Counted from the stretch's first letter, positions 31,154 through 41,359 are shown. The stretch: 64,000 nucleotides of DNA from Streptomyces sp. Tue 6430 (GCA_021568835.1 JAKGSH010000003.1:186001-250000), one strand, 5' to 3'. Translations and numbers: made by a program. Notes: a model not told the origin generated them from the letters alone.

Positions 31154-32144
31154 TCACATGCCCCAGCGCAGTCCCGGCGTCCGTACGGGCGCGTCCCACA
31201 GCCGCAACAGTTCCTCGTCGACCTGGCACAGAGTCACCGATACGCCGGCCATGTCGAGGGACGTCACGTAGTTGCCGACGAGCGTACGGGCGACGGCGAC
31301 CCCGCGCTCGCCGAGCACCCGCTGGACCTCGGCGTTGAAGCCGTACAGCTCCAGCAGGGGCGTCGCCCCCATGCCGTTGACCAGGACCAGGACCGGGTTG
31401 CGCGGCGGCATGTCCTCCAGCAGCGCGTGCACCGCGACGTCGGCGATCTCGCCGGACGTCATCATGGCCCGCCGCTCCCGGCCGGGTTCGCCGTGGATGC
31501 CGATGCCCAGCTCCAGCTCACCCTCGGGCAGGTCGAAGGTCGGGCTGCCCTTGGCCGGGGTCGTGACGGCGCTGAGCGCGACGCCGAAGCTGCGCGCGTT
31601 CTCGTTGACCTGCCGGGCGACCGCCTCGACCTGCTCCAGCGGCCGGCCCTCGTCGGCGGCCGCGCCCGCGATCTTCTCCACGAACAGGGTCGCTCCGGTG
31701 CCGCGCCGCCCCGCCGTGTAGAGGCTGTCGGTCACCGCGACGTCATCGTTGACCAGCACCTTCGCGACCTGGATGCCCTCGTCCTCGGCGAGTTCGGCGG
31801 CCATGTCGAAGTTCAGCACGTCACCCGTGTAGTTCTTCACGATGAACAGCACGCCCGCCCCGCTGTCCACGGCCGCGGCGGCACGCACCATCTGGTCGGG
31901 CACGGGAGAGGTGAACACCTCACCGGGACAGGCCGCCGACAGCATCCCCGGCCCGACGAACCCCCCGTGCAACGGCTCGTGCCCGGACCCGCCCCCGGAC
32001 ACCAGCCCCACCTTCCCGTCACCGGCGCGTCCCGCCGCACGATCACCCGGTTCTCCACGTCCACGGTCAGTTCGGGATGCGCGGCGGCCATCCCCGCAGC
32101 GCGTCGGCGACCACGGTCTCCGGGACGTTGATCAGCATCTTCAT
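31154..32144 (-). CDS. dhaK: dihydroxyacetone kinase subunit DhaK
   Basis: About 330 residues. [20 protein letters not shown] and [10 protein letters not shown] belong to the substrate domain, [20 protein letters not shown] follows, and the histidine in [16 protein letters not shown] forms the hemiaminal with dihydroxyacetone. ATG 32144 has AGGAG 6 bp upstream ([20 protein letters not shown]). Frame breaks at about 32098 (cggggatgg) and 32025 are each one missing base. dhaK starts the operon with dhaL and dhaM; immediately upstream the accessory island with transposon remnants begins. Confidence 0.9.
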
Positions 32145-32634
32145 GGGGGTCTCCTAATGAGCTCAGCGGGTGATCTTCGGCCTGTGTTTTCGCTGCTCAG
32201 AGTGGGTAAGAGTGCTTCTCGATCTTGGCGGTCCGTAGCGGTCGGGAACGGATGGCGGCGGTACTGGTGCTGACTCAACGCCGAATTCGATGACGCTGTG
32301 TCAGATCCTGCGGCGGATCGACGGCATGCCGACCGGAGCCCTACAGAGGCAGTATCGACCTTGTGGCTGCGAAGGTCACGTGGGCGGCATCCCGGGCGGG
32401 CCGGAGAGTACGACCGGCTTTGAACGGCAGGATCAGGGGCCCGTGGCCTCGGCATCGGCCTGCCCGCGAGCAGTTCCAGCGCGGGCAGACGGTCACGGCT
32501 GCTCGTGTCGTCGTGCGGCCGCCGGGCCCGCTGCCTCGCCGCTGGGAGGAGTACCTCCTGCTGCGTGAGCGTGTGATCAAGCACCTTGGTCCGCTTCCGG
32601 AGCCCGTCCGAGGAGACAGGGGCCACCGGGCCGG
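32145..32634. other. region without a supported gene, upstream of dhaK
   Basis: Short ORFs occur on both strands, but none has a recognisable family or a clear ribosome site. The AT-richer segment at 32150-32300 probably holds the dhaK promoter. Confidence 0.3.
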
Positions 32635-32730
32635 GGCGAGGGGGACGACGCCCTGACCGCTGGTGGCCTGGGGCAGCCGCAGCGAGGACTCTTCGGTCAG
32701 GACGATGTGGGCATGGTGCAGGAGCCGCCG
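32635..32730 (-). pseudogene. istB C-terminal remnant (IS21 family)
   Basis: RRLLHHAHIVLTEESSLRLP followed by QATSGQGVVPLA is the C-terminal end of IS21-family helper ATPases of the actinobacterial type (DRLLHHAHVVLTEG.SLRLxQATxGQGV). Nothing IstB-like precedes it. The rest of the gene may correspond to the mid-gene piece at 38975-39233, which is on the same strand and in consistent order. Confidence 0.55.
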
Positions 32731-32842
32731 CGAGCCTTCCGCGCAGGGCCAGGTCTCCCTCACCCGGCCGGCCACGGCCTCGCCGTCCCGCTCCACGGTC
32801 CGGCGGGCGGCGACCTGGCAGGACCAGGACTTGTCCGGGTGA

Positions 32843-33385
32843 TCACGAGGCTGTCGGCGGCAGGTTCTTCATGAGGACGATGCTGTCGTAATTGGTGACG
32901 TCCCACCGCCAGGTGCCGACCGGCGCGTAGCCTCGCCGGCGGTACCAGTCGACGAGGTCTGTTGCCTGCGCGGAGGTGTCGATGACGACCTGGGTCGATC
33001 CGAGGGCGGCGATGCGTGACTCTGCCAGAGCCAGCAGTCGTTGTCCGAGGCCGGTGCCTCTCTGCGACGGCTCGACAGCCAGCTGCCAGAACGAGCCCCC
33101 TCCCGCCGGCGCCGGGTATCCGGCGGGAGGGGTGTGCGGAGCCGACACGGTGACGGTGCCGACCAGTACGTTTCCGTTCATCGCGACCCAGCACTCGCCT
33201 TTGCCCAGGCGGTGCTGTGTGTCCTGCGGACTTTGGTAGGAGGCGAAGAAGACCCGCCCGGCAGCGGCGTGGTCTGCGTAGGCGCGGTGGAGCAAGAAAG
33301 TGAGCTGTTCCACCGAATCGCCGTTGTGGAAACGCCTGACCTGCACGGTCACGGACGGGCTTACTTCCGTCGAGTCGATGTTCAT
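32843..33385 (-). CDS. GNAT-family N-acetyltransferase
   Basis: 180 residues from ATG 33385 (MNIDSTEVS). The GNAT core is GECWVAMNGNVLVGTVTVSA, FWQLAVEPSQRGTGLGQRLL (acetyl-CoA loop RGTGLG), then GSTQVVIDTSAQATDLVDWY and RRRGYAPVGTWRWDV. The substrate is unknown. A longer reading to 33529 is open but has no family match. It sits between istB and IS5 remnants in the island. Confidence 0.82.
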   Translation of the reverse strand: MNIDSTEVSPSVTVQVRRFHNGDSVEQLTFLLHRAYADHAAAGRVFFASYQSPQDTQHRLGKGECWVAMNGNVLVGTVTVSAPHTPPAGYPAPAGGGSFWQLAVEPSQRGTGLGQRLLALAESRIAALGSTQVVIDTSAQATDLVDWYRRRGYAPVGTWRWDVTNYDSIVLMKNLPPTAS

Positions 33386-33464
33386 CCTGGCAGTCAAGCG
33401 CACTTCTGAGATCTGTCGAGCTCGGTCATGTGACTCGTCTTCGGGCCAGGAGGCTGTTCTGGGC

Positions 33465-33943
33465 ATGGGGCGGGGTGATCCGACCGATACCGGATGTGAA
33501 CGGCTTCGGTCGTTCCTGCCGGTCAGCAACAGGCGTTGCGGTCGGTGGCGCAGTCACCGGCAGGTGATCGACGGGATTCTGCACCGGGTCCGGACCGGGG
33601 TTCAGTGGCGTGACCTGCCCGAACGGTTCGGGCCGTGGAAGACCGTCGCCGTGGAGGACCGTCCATGAACGGCACCGGCGGTGGTCGGCCGACGGGACAG
33701 GGGAGCGTCTGCCACACCGTCTCGGAGAAGACCGACAGCCGGACCGCCCGCCTGCGCAAAGGATCACGCGGCGGACGGCCACCCGGCTTCGACGAGGAGC
33801 GGTGCAAGAAACACCACACCATCGAACGTGCGATCAACCGGCTCGAGCAACACCGGGCGGTGGCCACCCGATACGGCAAGCGTCGCTACGTCTGCCTCGG
33901 CACCGCCACCGTCGCAGCCCTCAGCATCTGGCTCCGAACATGA
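33465..33943 (+). pseudogene. IS5-family transposase, internally deleted
   Basis: The N-terminal part is MGRGDPTDTGCERLRSFLPV, HRQVIDGILHRVRTGVQWRD, LPERFGPWKTV, continuing in another frame as ERHRRWSADGTGERL. It then jumps to the C-terminal part SRGGRPPGFDEERCKKHHTI, NRLEQHRAVATRYGKRRYVC, ending IWLRT at 33943. The central DDE region is missing. A related C-terminal fragment occurs at 49038-49232. Confidence 0.8.
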
Positions 33944-33979
33944 TCGGCCGGACAAGTCCCGGCAGTCCGGCGTGACCGG

Positions 33980-36900
33980 TCAGGAGGTCCTGCCGATGAG
34001 GAGTGCCTCCACCGTCGAGAGCGGATCCCACTCGGGGGCGAGGCCGGTCAGCCGCTCGGCGACCCGGTGCCAGGCCGCCGGGTCGGTGCCGAGTCCGGTG
34101 CGCACGAGGTCCGTGAGGAGGTCGCGGGCCTCGGCGGTCTCGGGCGGGGCGTCCGTGCGGCGGGCGGCGGCGCCGAGGTAGGTGAGCAGCCGCGCGGCCG
34201 GGGTCGCACGGCGGACCAGGTCCGCACCGTCGAGGAGACCCGCCGTGAGCAGCCCGTCCAGCTGGGTGGACGGCGCGCAGGGGAACTGGCCGCCGAGACC
34301 GTGCCGGGCCCGCTCCCGGGTGAGCCGCGCGCTGCCGGGCAGGCCGTCGGGGCCCGGCTCGGGCAGCAGCGCCGCATGGCGCAGCCGTACGTCCTCGGGG
34401 ACGCCGTCCAGGCGGACGATGTCCCGCCAGTACGGGAGGGGTTCCTGGGCGTGGGCGGCTTCGAGAGCGGCCCAGTCCACGCTCTCACCCGGCGGGAGGG
34501 ACTCGACGAGGTCACGTGCGTGCGGGGCGTGCCGGGCGCGCCGCAGTTTCCGGATGAGTTTCTCCGGCGCCAGTTCGCGGTCGAGCCGGGCGCGCAGGAC
34601 GGCGGCGGGGTCGGCGGAGGCCAGGGCCTTCGCGCATACGGTGGTGGCGGAGCGCCCCAGCACGTCCCGCCCCGCGAGCCGAGCCAGCCGGTCGGCGCCG
34701 CCCTGCTCGAACAGCCTCAGGCAGCCGAGCAGCTGATGCCCGAGGCCGAGCCGCGAGCCCTCTCTCACCAGCAGCTCCTCCACCAGGTCGGGTTCGGCGG
34801 AGCACAGCCACATCACACCGCCGGCCGGCCGTGCGGAGCCCCCGGTGCGCCAGTCGTCCAGCACCCGGGCGCCCAGGGACCGCCGCCCGGTGACCGGCCG
34901 GGACCGGGACACGATCCGGTGCACGACGGGCCCGGGTGGCCGGTGCCGCAGCAGGGCGAGGTCGACCTCGGGGTCGTCGAGGTCGACCAGGCGCTCCACC
35001 GCGCCGCCGCGTTCCATCCAGCGGGACTGGGCGGCCAGGACGCGCAGCGCCTCGTGGTCGCGGTCCGCGAGCAGCCGGTCGAGGACGGCGCGCGGTGTGC
35101 GGTCGTGGCGCAGCAGATACGCGGCGAGCAGCCAGGGCCCGTCGGGCCGAGCCGGGGCAGTACGGCGGCGACCACCTCGGCGTCGGCGAGGCAGAGCAGG
35201 GTGCCCTCCGGCCAGGCCCACAGATGGTCGCCGTGCTCCAGCAGCTCGATCGCCTCGTCGGGGCTGCCCGGCCTGGTCCTGCCGAGGGAGGTTCCCCCGC
35301 TCGCCGCCGGGGCCGCACCGGACTGCGCGCGCTCCAGCAGTTCCGCCCAGGTCAGTCCTTCCGAGGCGGCTTCGGACGCCGTCACGGTCGCGGCCAGGCG
35401 GAGCCAGGCATCGGGGTCGGCGCCGAGTTCGGCGCGCAGCAGGCGGGCGAGCGCGGCCCGCCACGCGGCGGCGAACGCGAGCCGCCGCCAGTCGTGGGGC
35501 GGCAGGAGCAGGCGCCGGGCGGGCAGCAGGGTGAGCAGCTCCTCGGCGGGCAACACGCCCTGCACGTAGGCGCGTTCGGTGTGCTGCGCGCCGGATCCGT
35601 ATGTCTCGGGGAGCTGTGCGCGTACCTGCGCGAGGCTGGGCGTCTCGTACGCGAAGCCGTTTTCGGACGCGGGGATGCCGTGAACGGCGCAGGCGGCGGC
35701 GAACCAGCGGGGGGTGGCCAGGGCGGGCGCGGTGGCCGGTGTGTACTCGGCCAGCGCGCGCAGCACCTCGGGATCCTTCGGCCGGGGCGCACCGTCCGGG
35801 GCCAGGGAGTACAGCAGGTCGAGCGCGGCCAGGGCGTGCACGTGCTCGCTCCGGTGGAGTGCCGGCCGGGACGACGTTGCCGAGGCGGGTGGTTCCGGCT
35901 CGGTGACGGTCCCGGCCGTGGCCTCGTCCGCCTCGGCAGTCGGCTCCGTGACCGTTTCCGGGGGTCCGGGTGGCGCCGCGTCGAGCGCCGCGCCGGCCCG
36001 GGCCTGCCCGCCCGGACCCGGGGACGGCCGGGAAGGCGCCACGGCGGCCGGCGGTGCGGCCTCGGCGGCAGTCCCGTACGGGGCCCTCCCCGCCTCGGCG
36101 ATCAGTTCCGCAACGGTTCCCCCGTGTGCGGGCAGCAGGGCATCGAGCGCCGCCCAGGCTCGCGCCCGCTCTCCAGATGCGCCTGCGTCAACGCGCGCAG
36201 GTCGGCGACCGCCGCCGTGCCCAGCAGATCCCGTTCGGAGAGGCGGGCGAGTGCGGCCAGGGCGTGGGCGGCGGGGTGCGCGGTGCGGATCAGTTCGACC
36301 GGGTCGAGGAGCCCCGCCACCGCCGTGCCCTCCGCCCAGACGGCGGCGCTTTCGTCGAGCTCCTCCTGTGCGAGGCGCCGCGCGGGCGGGGTGGTGTTCC
36401 CCGCGCGGCGGCCTCCGGCCCGCCACGGCTCGTTGAGAACGCTCAGCCGGAACGCCTGGCGCTGTGCGTCGCTCGCCGCCTCGTGACGGGCCAGCTCCTC
36501 GCAGGCCTTGGGCATGAACGGGGTCGCGGCATGGGCCGCGGCGAGGGCGTCGAGATCATGGACGTAGGGCTCGGACAGCAGGTCGCGCAGGGAGCTGGTG
36601 CCCCGGGTGGTGGCGAGCAGCGCGGGCAGTCGGGCGGGGTCCTCGTACGGCTCGCCCTGCGCGCGCAGTCGGCGCCGCCCCTCGCCCTCCGGGGCTGCCA
36701 GGGCCTCGGTGACCGTCTCCACGACGGCCCGGCTCAGCCGGGCGGCTGCGGCGGGGTCGTCGAGCAGGGCGCGCACGGCGTCCGGACCGGTCCGCTCCCA
36801 GATCCTCGACAGGGCGTACTGCTGCGCGACTTGGCGCACACCCCACCGCAGTGCCGGAACCACGAGCTGCGGGTCACCCGAGCCGAGCAGCGGCGCGAGC

Positions 36901-37649
36901 CAGGTGCGCGGGACCTGGCCGTGCGGCGCCGTCAGCTCGGCACGCAGCGCGTCGTCGAGCGGAACGGTGTCGAGCCGCTCCACGACGATGCGGCGCAGGG
37001 ACTGGGTGGTGCGCGGGTTGCGGTAGACGGCCGCGGCGACCTGGGCGTCGCCGGCCGCGACCAGCCGGGCCAGGATCCGGGTGTCGAGCCGGGGGTGGCG
37101 GGCCAGGGCTGCCCGGGTGCGGGTGTCGCCGTGGTCGATGACGGCGGCGACGAGGGCGGGCGCCGGCAGCGTCCCGCCGGCCAGCAGTTCCGTCGTCACC
37201 CGCTCGGGCAGGGCGGCGAACGCGGCCGCGGCGTGCCGTGGCTCCGTGTGCTCGAGGAGCAGACCGAGCGTGCGGTGGACACTGCGGGGCGCGGGCGGAC
37301 GGAGCGTGTCGTCGGACACCGCAGGCACCGGCGGCACCGGCGGCGCGGCGAGCAGTTCGGGCAGACTGCCACGGTGCTGGGCCAGCGCGTCGTGCAGCCC
37401 GCACCAGCGGGCCGCGTCCGCACCGAGGTGGCGGGCCGCCAACTCCCCGAGATACGCGGCGGTGTCGTTGTCGACTCCCCCCGCAGCGGCGACCTCGGCC
37501 GCCACCGAGCGTGCGGGCCGCGCCCGCTCCACCGCCCGCAGCGCGGCACCACCGCACGGGCCCGTGCCCTCCGCGTCCCGACCCGCCCGGACCATCTCGC
37601 GCAGCAGCCGCTCTGCCGCCCCCATCCGCGTCTTCGTCATGGCCGTCAT
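33980..37649 (-). CDS. very large LRV/HEAT-like repeat protein
   Basis: About 1,220 residues once two frame breaks (about 36172 and 35155, one base each) are repaired. It begins [20 protein letters not shown] at ATG 37649 (or ATG 37640) and ends STVEALLIGRTS. The N-terminal half has short helical repeats of LRV type (ALARHPRLDTRILARLVAAG, DAQVAAAVYRNPRTTQSLRR). Later parts keep an all-helical Ala/Leu/Arg composition (HDRTPRAVLDRLLADRDHEA, LRVLAAQSRWMERGGAVERL). A low-complexity Pro/Glu/Ala segment at about residues 490-570 divides the protein. No signal peptide, membrane helix or enzymatic motif is seen. The fold suggests a protein-binding scaffold; function unknown. Confidence 0.75.
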
Positions 37650-37900
37650 GCTAGACACGGCCCCGATCATCCCGGTCGGCCCCGGTTCCGGCACCGGCCT
37701 CGTCCGCCCCGCCGGGCGCGAGCGCGCACGAGCTTGCTGAAGGAGCCCGGCCCGGCCGGGGAGGTCCTCCGGCGCTTCGGCCGCCGGCGCGACCAGACGC
37801 TCCTGGAACCGACGGCGCCATGCCCGTCGGGAGGGGGCCGGCTGCCGAAGAGGGCGTGCGGCACCCCAGCACCGTTCGACCACGCAGGAGTTGTCCGGAC

Positions 37901-37950
37901 GGGTGCGGGTGCGGGTGCGGGTGCGGGTGCGGGTGCGGGTGCGGGTGCGG
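37901..37950. repeat. hexanucleotide tandem repeat (GGGTGC)n
   Basis: About eight consecutive GGGTGC units end 16 bp before the DUF952 gene start. They lie where the promoter and ribosome site of that gene would be expected, so copy-number change could affect its expression. Confidence 0.9.
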
Positions 37951-37965
37951 CCGTAGCGTGGGTCC

Positions 37966-38298
37966 ATGCCCGAAGACACGCACATCCTCCACCTCACCGA
38001 GCGCTCCCTGTGGGACGCGGCTCGCGAGCACGGCGCGTACCGGATGTCGACGCGCGGCCGCACCCTTGAGCAGGAGGGCTTCGTCCACTGCTCGACACGT
38101 GCTCAGCTCCCTGCCGTGGCGTCCTTCCTGTACGGCTCCTACGAGGGTCCCGACGACCTGGTGGTGCTCGTCGTGGACCCTGCGCGGCTGGATGCGCCGG
38201 TGAGGTACGAGGCACCGGAGCCCGGAGCTGAGGAGTTCCCGCACGTGTACGGCCCGATTCCGGTGGACGCGGTGGTCGAGGTGGAGCCGTGGCGGTGA
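37966..38298 (+). CDS. DUF952 family protein
   Basis: 110 residues, the usual size. Blocks are ILHLTERSLWDAAREHGAYR, LEQEGFVHCSTRAQLPAVAS, DDLVVLVVDPARLDAPVRYE and FPHVYGPIPVDAVVEVEPW, the full DUF952 pattern of a small ADP-ribosyltransferase-like fold of unknown role. ATG 37966 follows directly after the hexamer repeat; no good ribosome site remains. Confidence 0.88.
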   Translation: MPEDTHILHLTERSLWDAAREHGAYRMSTRGRTLEQEGFVHCSTRAQLPAVASFLYGSYEGPDDLVVLVVDPARLDAPVRYEAPEPGAEEFPHVYGPIPVDAVVEVEPWR

Positions 38299-38419
38299 CA
38301 GGACGTCCCGGGCAAGGAGGACCGGGGGAGAGGCATCCGGTGGGAAACCGCCGGCGCGACACCATGCAGAACGCGATGATCGACGACCGGTGTCCAGTAC
38401 TCAGCGAGGGGGAAGCGGC

Positions 38420-38953
38420 ATGGCCGGTCGGGTGGAAGTGCTGCGGGTGAACGGGGAATGCCTCGAAGAGCTCCTCGCGGTGGCCGTCGAGGACGCGGTG
38501 CCCGAGGAGGTCATGCCTCCCGTGGCCGGCCCACCGGGATGGACGACGGAACGACAGGAAGCCTTCCGGAACTGGCACCGGGCGCGCCGCTCCGGACTTG
38601 CCGGTCCGCTGCGCGAGTCCACGTTCGCGATCACCCACGACGGGAAAATCGTGGGGTCGGCCCGTCTGGCTCTCCGTGCCGGCCACGACGTCCTCGAAAC
38701 CGGCATGTGGCTCGGTCGGTCACATCGCGGCCGTGGAATCGGCACCGTCGCTCTCCGCCTCCTCCTCGACGAAGCCGTGAGAGCCGGTGCACGGGCCGTG
38801 GTCGCGGACACCGAAGCTCACAACACGGCGGCACTCGGCGCCTTGCGCCGCAACGGTGCGACGCTCACCGCGAGCCAGGACACCGTCGACATCCACGCCG
38901 AGCTGTCACCGAAGAAGATGCCGCCTCCTTCACCCCCCACCACGGACCCGTGA
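38420..38953 (+). CDS. GNAT-family N-acetyltransferase (RimJ/RimL-like)
   Basis: 177 residues. The core has STFAITHDGKIVGSARLALR, LETGMWLGRSHRGRGIGTVA (acetyl-CoA loop RGRGIG), LRLLLDEAVRAGARAVVADT and HNTAALGALRRNGATLTASQ. It resembles aminoglycoside/protein acetyltransferase-type GNATs. ATG 38420 has a GAGGGGGAA purine stretch about 7 bp upstream. It is followed by an istB remnant on the other strand. Confidence 0.85.
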   Translation: MAGRVEVLRVNGECLEELLAVAVEDAVPEEVMPPVAGPPGWTTERQEAFRNWHRARRSGLAGPLRESTFAITHDGKIVGSARLALRAGHDVLETGMWLGRSHRGRGIGTVALRLLLDEAVRAGARAVVADTEAHNTAALGALRRNGATLTASQDTVDIHAELSPKKMPPPSPPTTDP

Positions 38954-38974
38954 GGTTTCGGCAGCGCCGCGCCC

Positions 38975-39233
38975 GGGGTTCACCAGAACATGTGCGCTCT
39001 GCCGAAGGACTCGTCCGAGGCGAGGGCGACCCGTTCTTCTCCTCGCGCTCGGGCAGCACCGGGAAGAGGAACTCAGCGCCGTGGCGGTCGAGTTCCGGGC
39101 AACCGAGCTCATCGACGCAGAGCAGGCCGACGCGGCCGTAGCGGGCGGTGGTCTTGTTCAGCTGCTTGCCGTCGGCGGCCTCCACGGCCTGCGTCACCGA
39201 CGTCGTGTCCCGTGACAACCGGGCCGCCTCCAC
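38975..39233 (-). pseudogene. istB internal remnant (IS21 family)
   Basis: VTQAVEAADGKQLNKTTARY, GRVGLLCVDELGCPELDRHG (Walker B, CVDELG), AEFLFPVLPEREEK is the middle of an IstB helper ATPase. A frame change then gives RVALASDESFGRAHMFW and a stop, matching the VAIASNESF segment. The N-terminal Walker A half is absent and several residues are unusual (DELGC for DELGY), so it is decayed. Confidence 0.75.
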
Positions 39234-39263
39234 ACCTTCGCTCCAGGGTGGACGACGGGCCGG

Positions 39264-39656
39264 TCAGGCCGCGCTCCGGTCGTTGTAGTGGCGGACGATC
39301 TCGTCGAACGCGGCTCGGTCGGCGTCGTCGAGGCGGTAGGTGTCGCGGCGGGGCAGGGGCGGGCGGGTGCAGTCCGGCCCGTGGACCCGGCCGTCGGAGT
39401 GCTTCCGGAACGGGCGGCACGGCGTGAGCGGCCGGACCTGCTCGCCGGCCTCCAGCCGTGCCGCGCGCCGCGCCTCGGCCCGGGCGCGGTGGTGTGCGCA
39501 CCGGCATACGGCGTCGGCGGCGAGCAGGCTGGGCGCGGCCCAGGCGACGAGGACGCCGAGCAGCCACTCGTGGTGGATGAGGAGCCAGGCCGCGGCGGCC
39601 AGTTCGGTGAGGGCGAGGGCGCGGCAGGCGCGGGCGAGGGTGAGGTGTCGGGTCAC
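39264..39656 (-). CDS. hypothetical membrane protein typical of actinomycete integrative elements
   Basis: 130 residues. Two N-terminal membrane helices (RALALTELAAAAWLLIHHEW, LLGVLVAWAAPSLLAADAV) are followed by a basic Cys/His stretch (VCRCAHHRARAEARRAARLE), then CRPFRKHSDGRVHGPDCTRP and DTYRLDDADRAAFDEIVRHY. GTG 39656 has GGGAG 7 bp upstream. Similar proteins are familiar from integrated plasmid/AICE regions of Streptomyces, but no function is known. Confidence 0.7.
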   Translation of the reverse strand: MTRHLTLARACRALALTELAAAAWLLIHHEWLLGVLVAWAAPSLLAADAVCRCAHHRARAEARRAARLEAGEQVRPLTPCRPFRKHSDGRVHGPDCTRPPLPRRDTYRLDDADRAAFDEIVRHYNDRSAA

Positions 39657-40192
39657 GGGTGGCTCCCGGTGGGTGGGCTGCTTCTGGTGCAGTTGCGGAT
39701 GCCCCGTCCGGCCCGCGTCAGCCCGTCAGCCGGCGGAGACGCCGGCCACGGTCGAAGGAGGTGGTCGAAGAATCCCGTGGCTCCGCCCTCCGCCTGACCG
39801 GTGTCGGTCCGCACCGGACGCGCGTCTTCCAGGTGATCGGCCTTGACCGGCCTTGGGACTGGTAAGCCCGCATGTTGAGGTGTCGCGTATGCGGGGCTGA
39901 AGCCCGCATCTCAATGACGCTGAGTGAGCGGTCAGGGGGCGACCTGATCACCCCATCGACAAGCGCAAGGGCCGGCCAGCCACGCCAGCATCTACCGCGC
40001 CCTCGGTCGCACTCCTGGCTGTGGAACCGCCGGCCCTCCCCGCCAGGCCGAACGTCACTGGCCGCCGGAGCGGCGCGGTGCTGTCATGGGTAGGGAAGAC
40101 GACGGGGACGAGCCAGCAGGAGCTCGGAGGCCGGCGCGCCGCGTGTGGTCCGCCCGCGGCCGCCCCGTCACGCAGCGGAGGAGGCCGATGCC
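39657..40192. other. intergenic region with hairpin
   Basis: No supported gene. ATGCGGG (39889-39895) pairs with CCCGCAT (39903-39909), and an extra gcccgcat lies at 39865-39872. The right end carries the GGAGGAGG ribosome site (40177-40184) of the CBS protein gene. Confidence 0.4.
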
Positions 40193-40835
40193 ATGCTGTA
40201 CCGCCGCACGGTCGGTGACGTTATGACCGAGGAGGTCGTCACCCTCCGCCCCAGCACACCGTTCCAGGAGGTCGCCGCCCTGCTGGACGCGAACGACATC
40301 GTCGCGGCCCCGGTCGTCGACGACGACGGCGCTCCCGTCGGCGTCGTGTCCGCGTCCGACGTGCTGCGGCACGAGACCGGCATGCCCGATCCGCAGAGTC
40401 AGGACGGGAACGACGAGCGTGCCTGGGCAAGGCCCGGGCCCGGACCGCGGGCGCGCTCATGAGCAGCCCCGTCTTCACCGCCCGCGCCGACTGGACGATC
40501 CCCCGGGCCGCACGAGAACTCCGCAGGCGGCACGTTAAGCAGCTGCCGGTGGTCGGCGACGACGGGCTCCTCACCGGCATCGTCACCCGCAGTGACCTGC
40601 TCGACGCCTTCATCCGCTCCGACGTCGAGATCCGCGGCGAGGTCGAGCAGGACGTCCTGGGGCGCATCCTCGGCCTGGTCGAGGGCACCGTCGCGGTCGA
40701 GGTCCGGGACGGGGTCGTCACCCTTCGGGGCACGTCCCGGAACCGCGCCTCGTTCCGGTGGTCGTGGGCCTCTGCCAGGGCGTCGACGGTGTCGTCGCCG
40801 TGGACGCCCACCTCGCCGCCGCCAGGGCGGGCTAG
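40193..40835 (+). CDS. CBS-CBS-BON domain protein
   Basis: About 214 residues. CBS domain 1 is TVGDVMTEEVVTLRPSTPFQ, AALLDANDIVAAPVVDDDGA, VGVVSASDVL. CBS domain 2 is MSSPVFTARADWTIPRAARE, RHVKQLPVVGDDGLLTGIVT, RSDLLDAF. The C-terminal BON domain is GTVAVEVRDGVVTLRG. Frame breaks at about 40427 and 40737 are each one missing base; repaired, the tail reads VPVVVGLCQGVDGVVAVDAH. Such proteins bind adenine nucleotides and are common in Streptomyces redox/hypoxia-type clusters; the target here is unknown. Confidence 0.82.
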
Positions 40836-40946
40836 GTGTTCTGCCCCGGGAGCCCGGCCGCAGCAGCGGCAGGCCGACGACCAGGCGCAGTCGAGCAGAT
40901 CCCGGCACGGGACCGTCCCCACCCACCCACGATCACTCTCCGTCTA

Positions 40947-40981
40947 TCGCATTTGATGCGAGAATTTCGCATCAAATGCGA
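40947..40981. repeat. perfect 15-bp inverted repeat, AT-rich
   Basis: TCGCATTTGATGCGA at 40947-40961 and its exact reverse complement at 40967-40981 flank a 5-nt spacer (GAATT). Each arm contains the smaller palindromic pair CGCAT/ATGCG. Low GC compared with surroundings. It could be a terminator for the CBS gene, an operator, or a recombination site. Confidence 0.85.
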
Positions 40982-41172
40982 CCCGAGGGCGTCTTCGCAG
41001 CTCAATCGCCCGGTGGAGTGACGCGCCCGCAAAGGCGCCGCCGCGACGGCTACCGTGGTTTTTCGCGATGCCGAGGTCAACGTCCCTGGTGGGACCGCTC
41101 GCCCGCGGTTCGGAGGTGACCTCCAGGTCGGGTGTCGCCTATTCGCGGCCGATGCAATTGGCGGCGCTTGGT

Positions 41173-41206
41173 ACAGCGGTACAGCGGTTATCGGTGAGAA
41201 CGATCA
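41173..41206 (+). repeat. left terminal inverted repeat
   Basis: Starts ACAGCGGTACAGCGG and ends GAACGATCA. All 34 bases match the reverse complement of 46008-46041. Confidence 0.9.
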
Positions 41207-41293
41207 TGGTTGGCTAGCACAGTGAACGTCTTGAGTGCCGGGGTTCGCTGAAAGATCGTTGATCATGGTTGTGGCCTGGCTACGGTCCGCCTC

Positions 41294-41359
41294 ATGCCGG
41301 TGGAGTTCTTAACTGATGAGCAGGCCGTTATCTGGATCTCTTGCACTCGGCAGGCATGA
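41294..41359 (+). pseudogene. tnpA: Tn3-family transposase, first codons only
   Basis: MPVEFLTDEQA from ATG 41294 is the conserved start of actinobacterial Tn3-family transposases (DUF4158 N-terminal domain). Similarity stops after about 11 codons and the frame closes at 41359. The remaining roughly 970 codons are absent. Confidence 0.55.

Noticed and set aside
36102..38069. Long plus-strand frame antisense to the large repeat protein
   Set aside because: Arg/Gly/Pro composition, no motif, opposite to a frame with coherent helical repeats.
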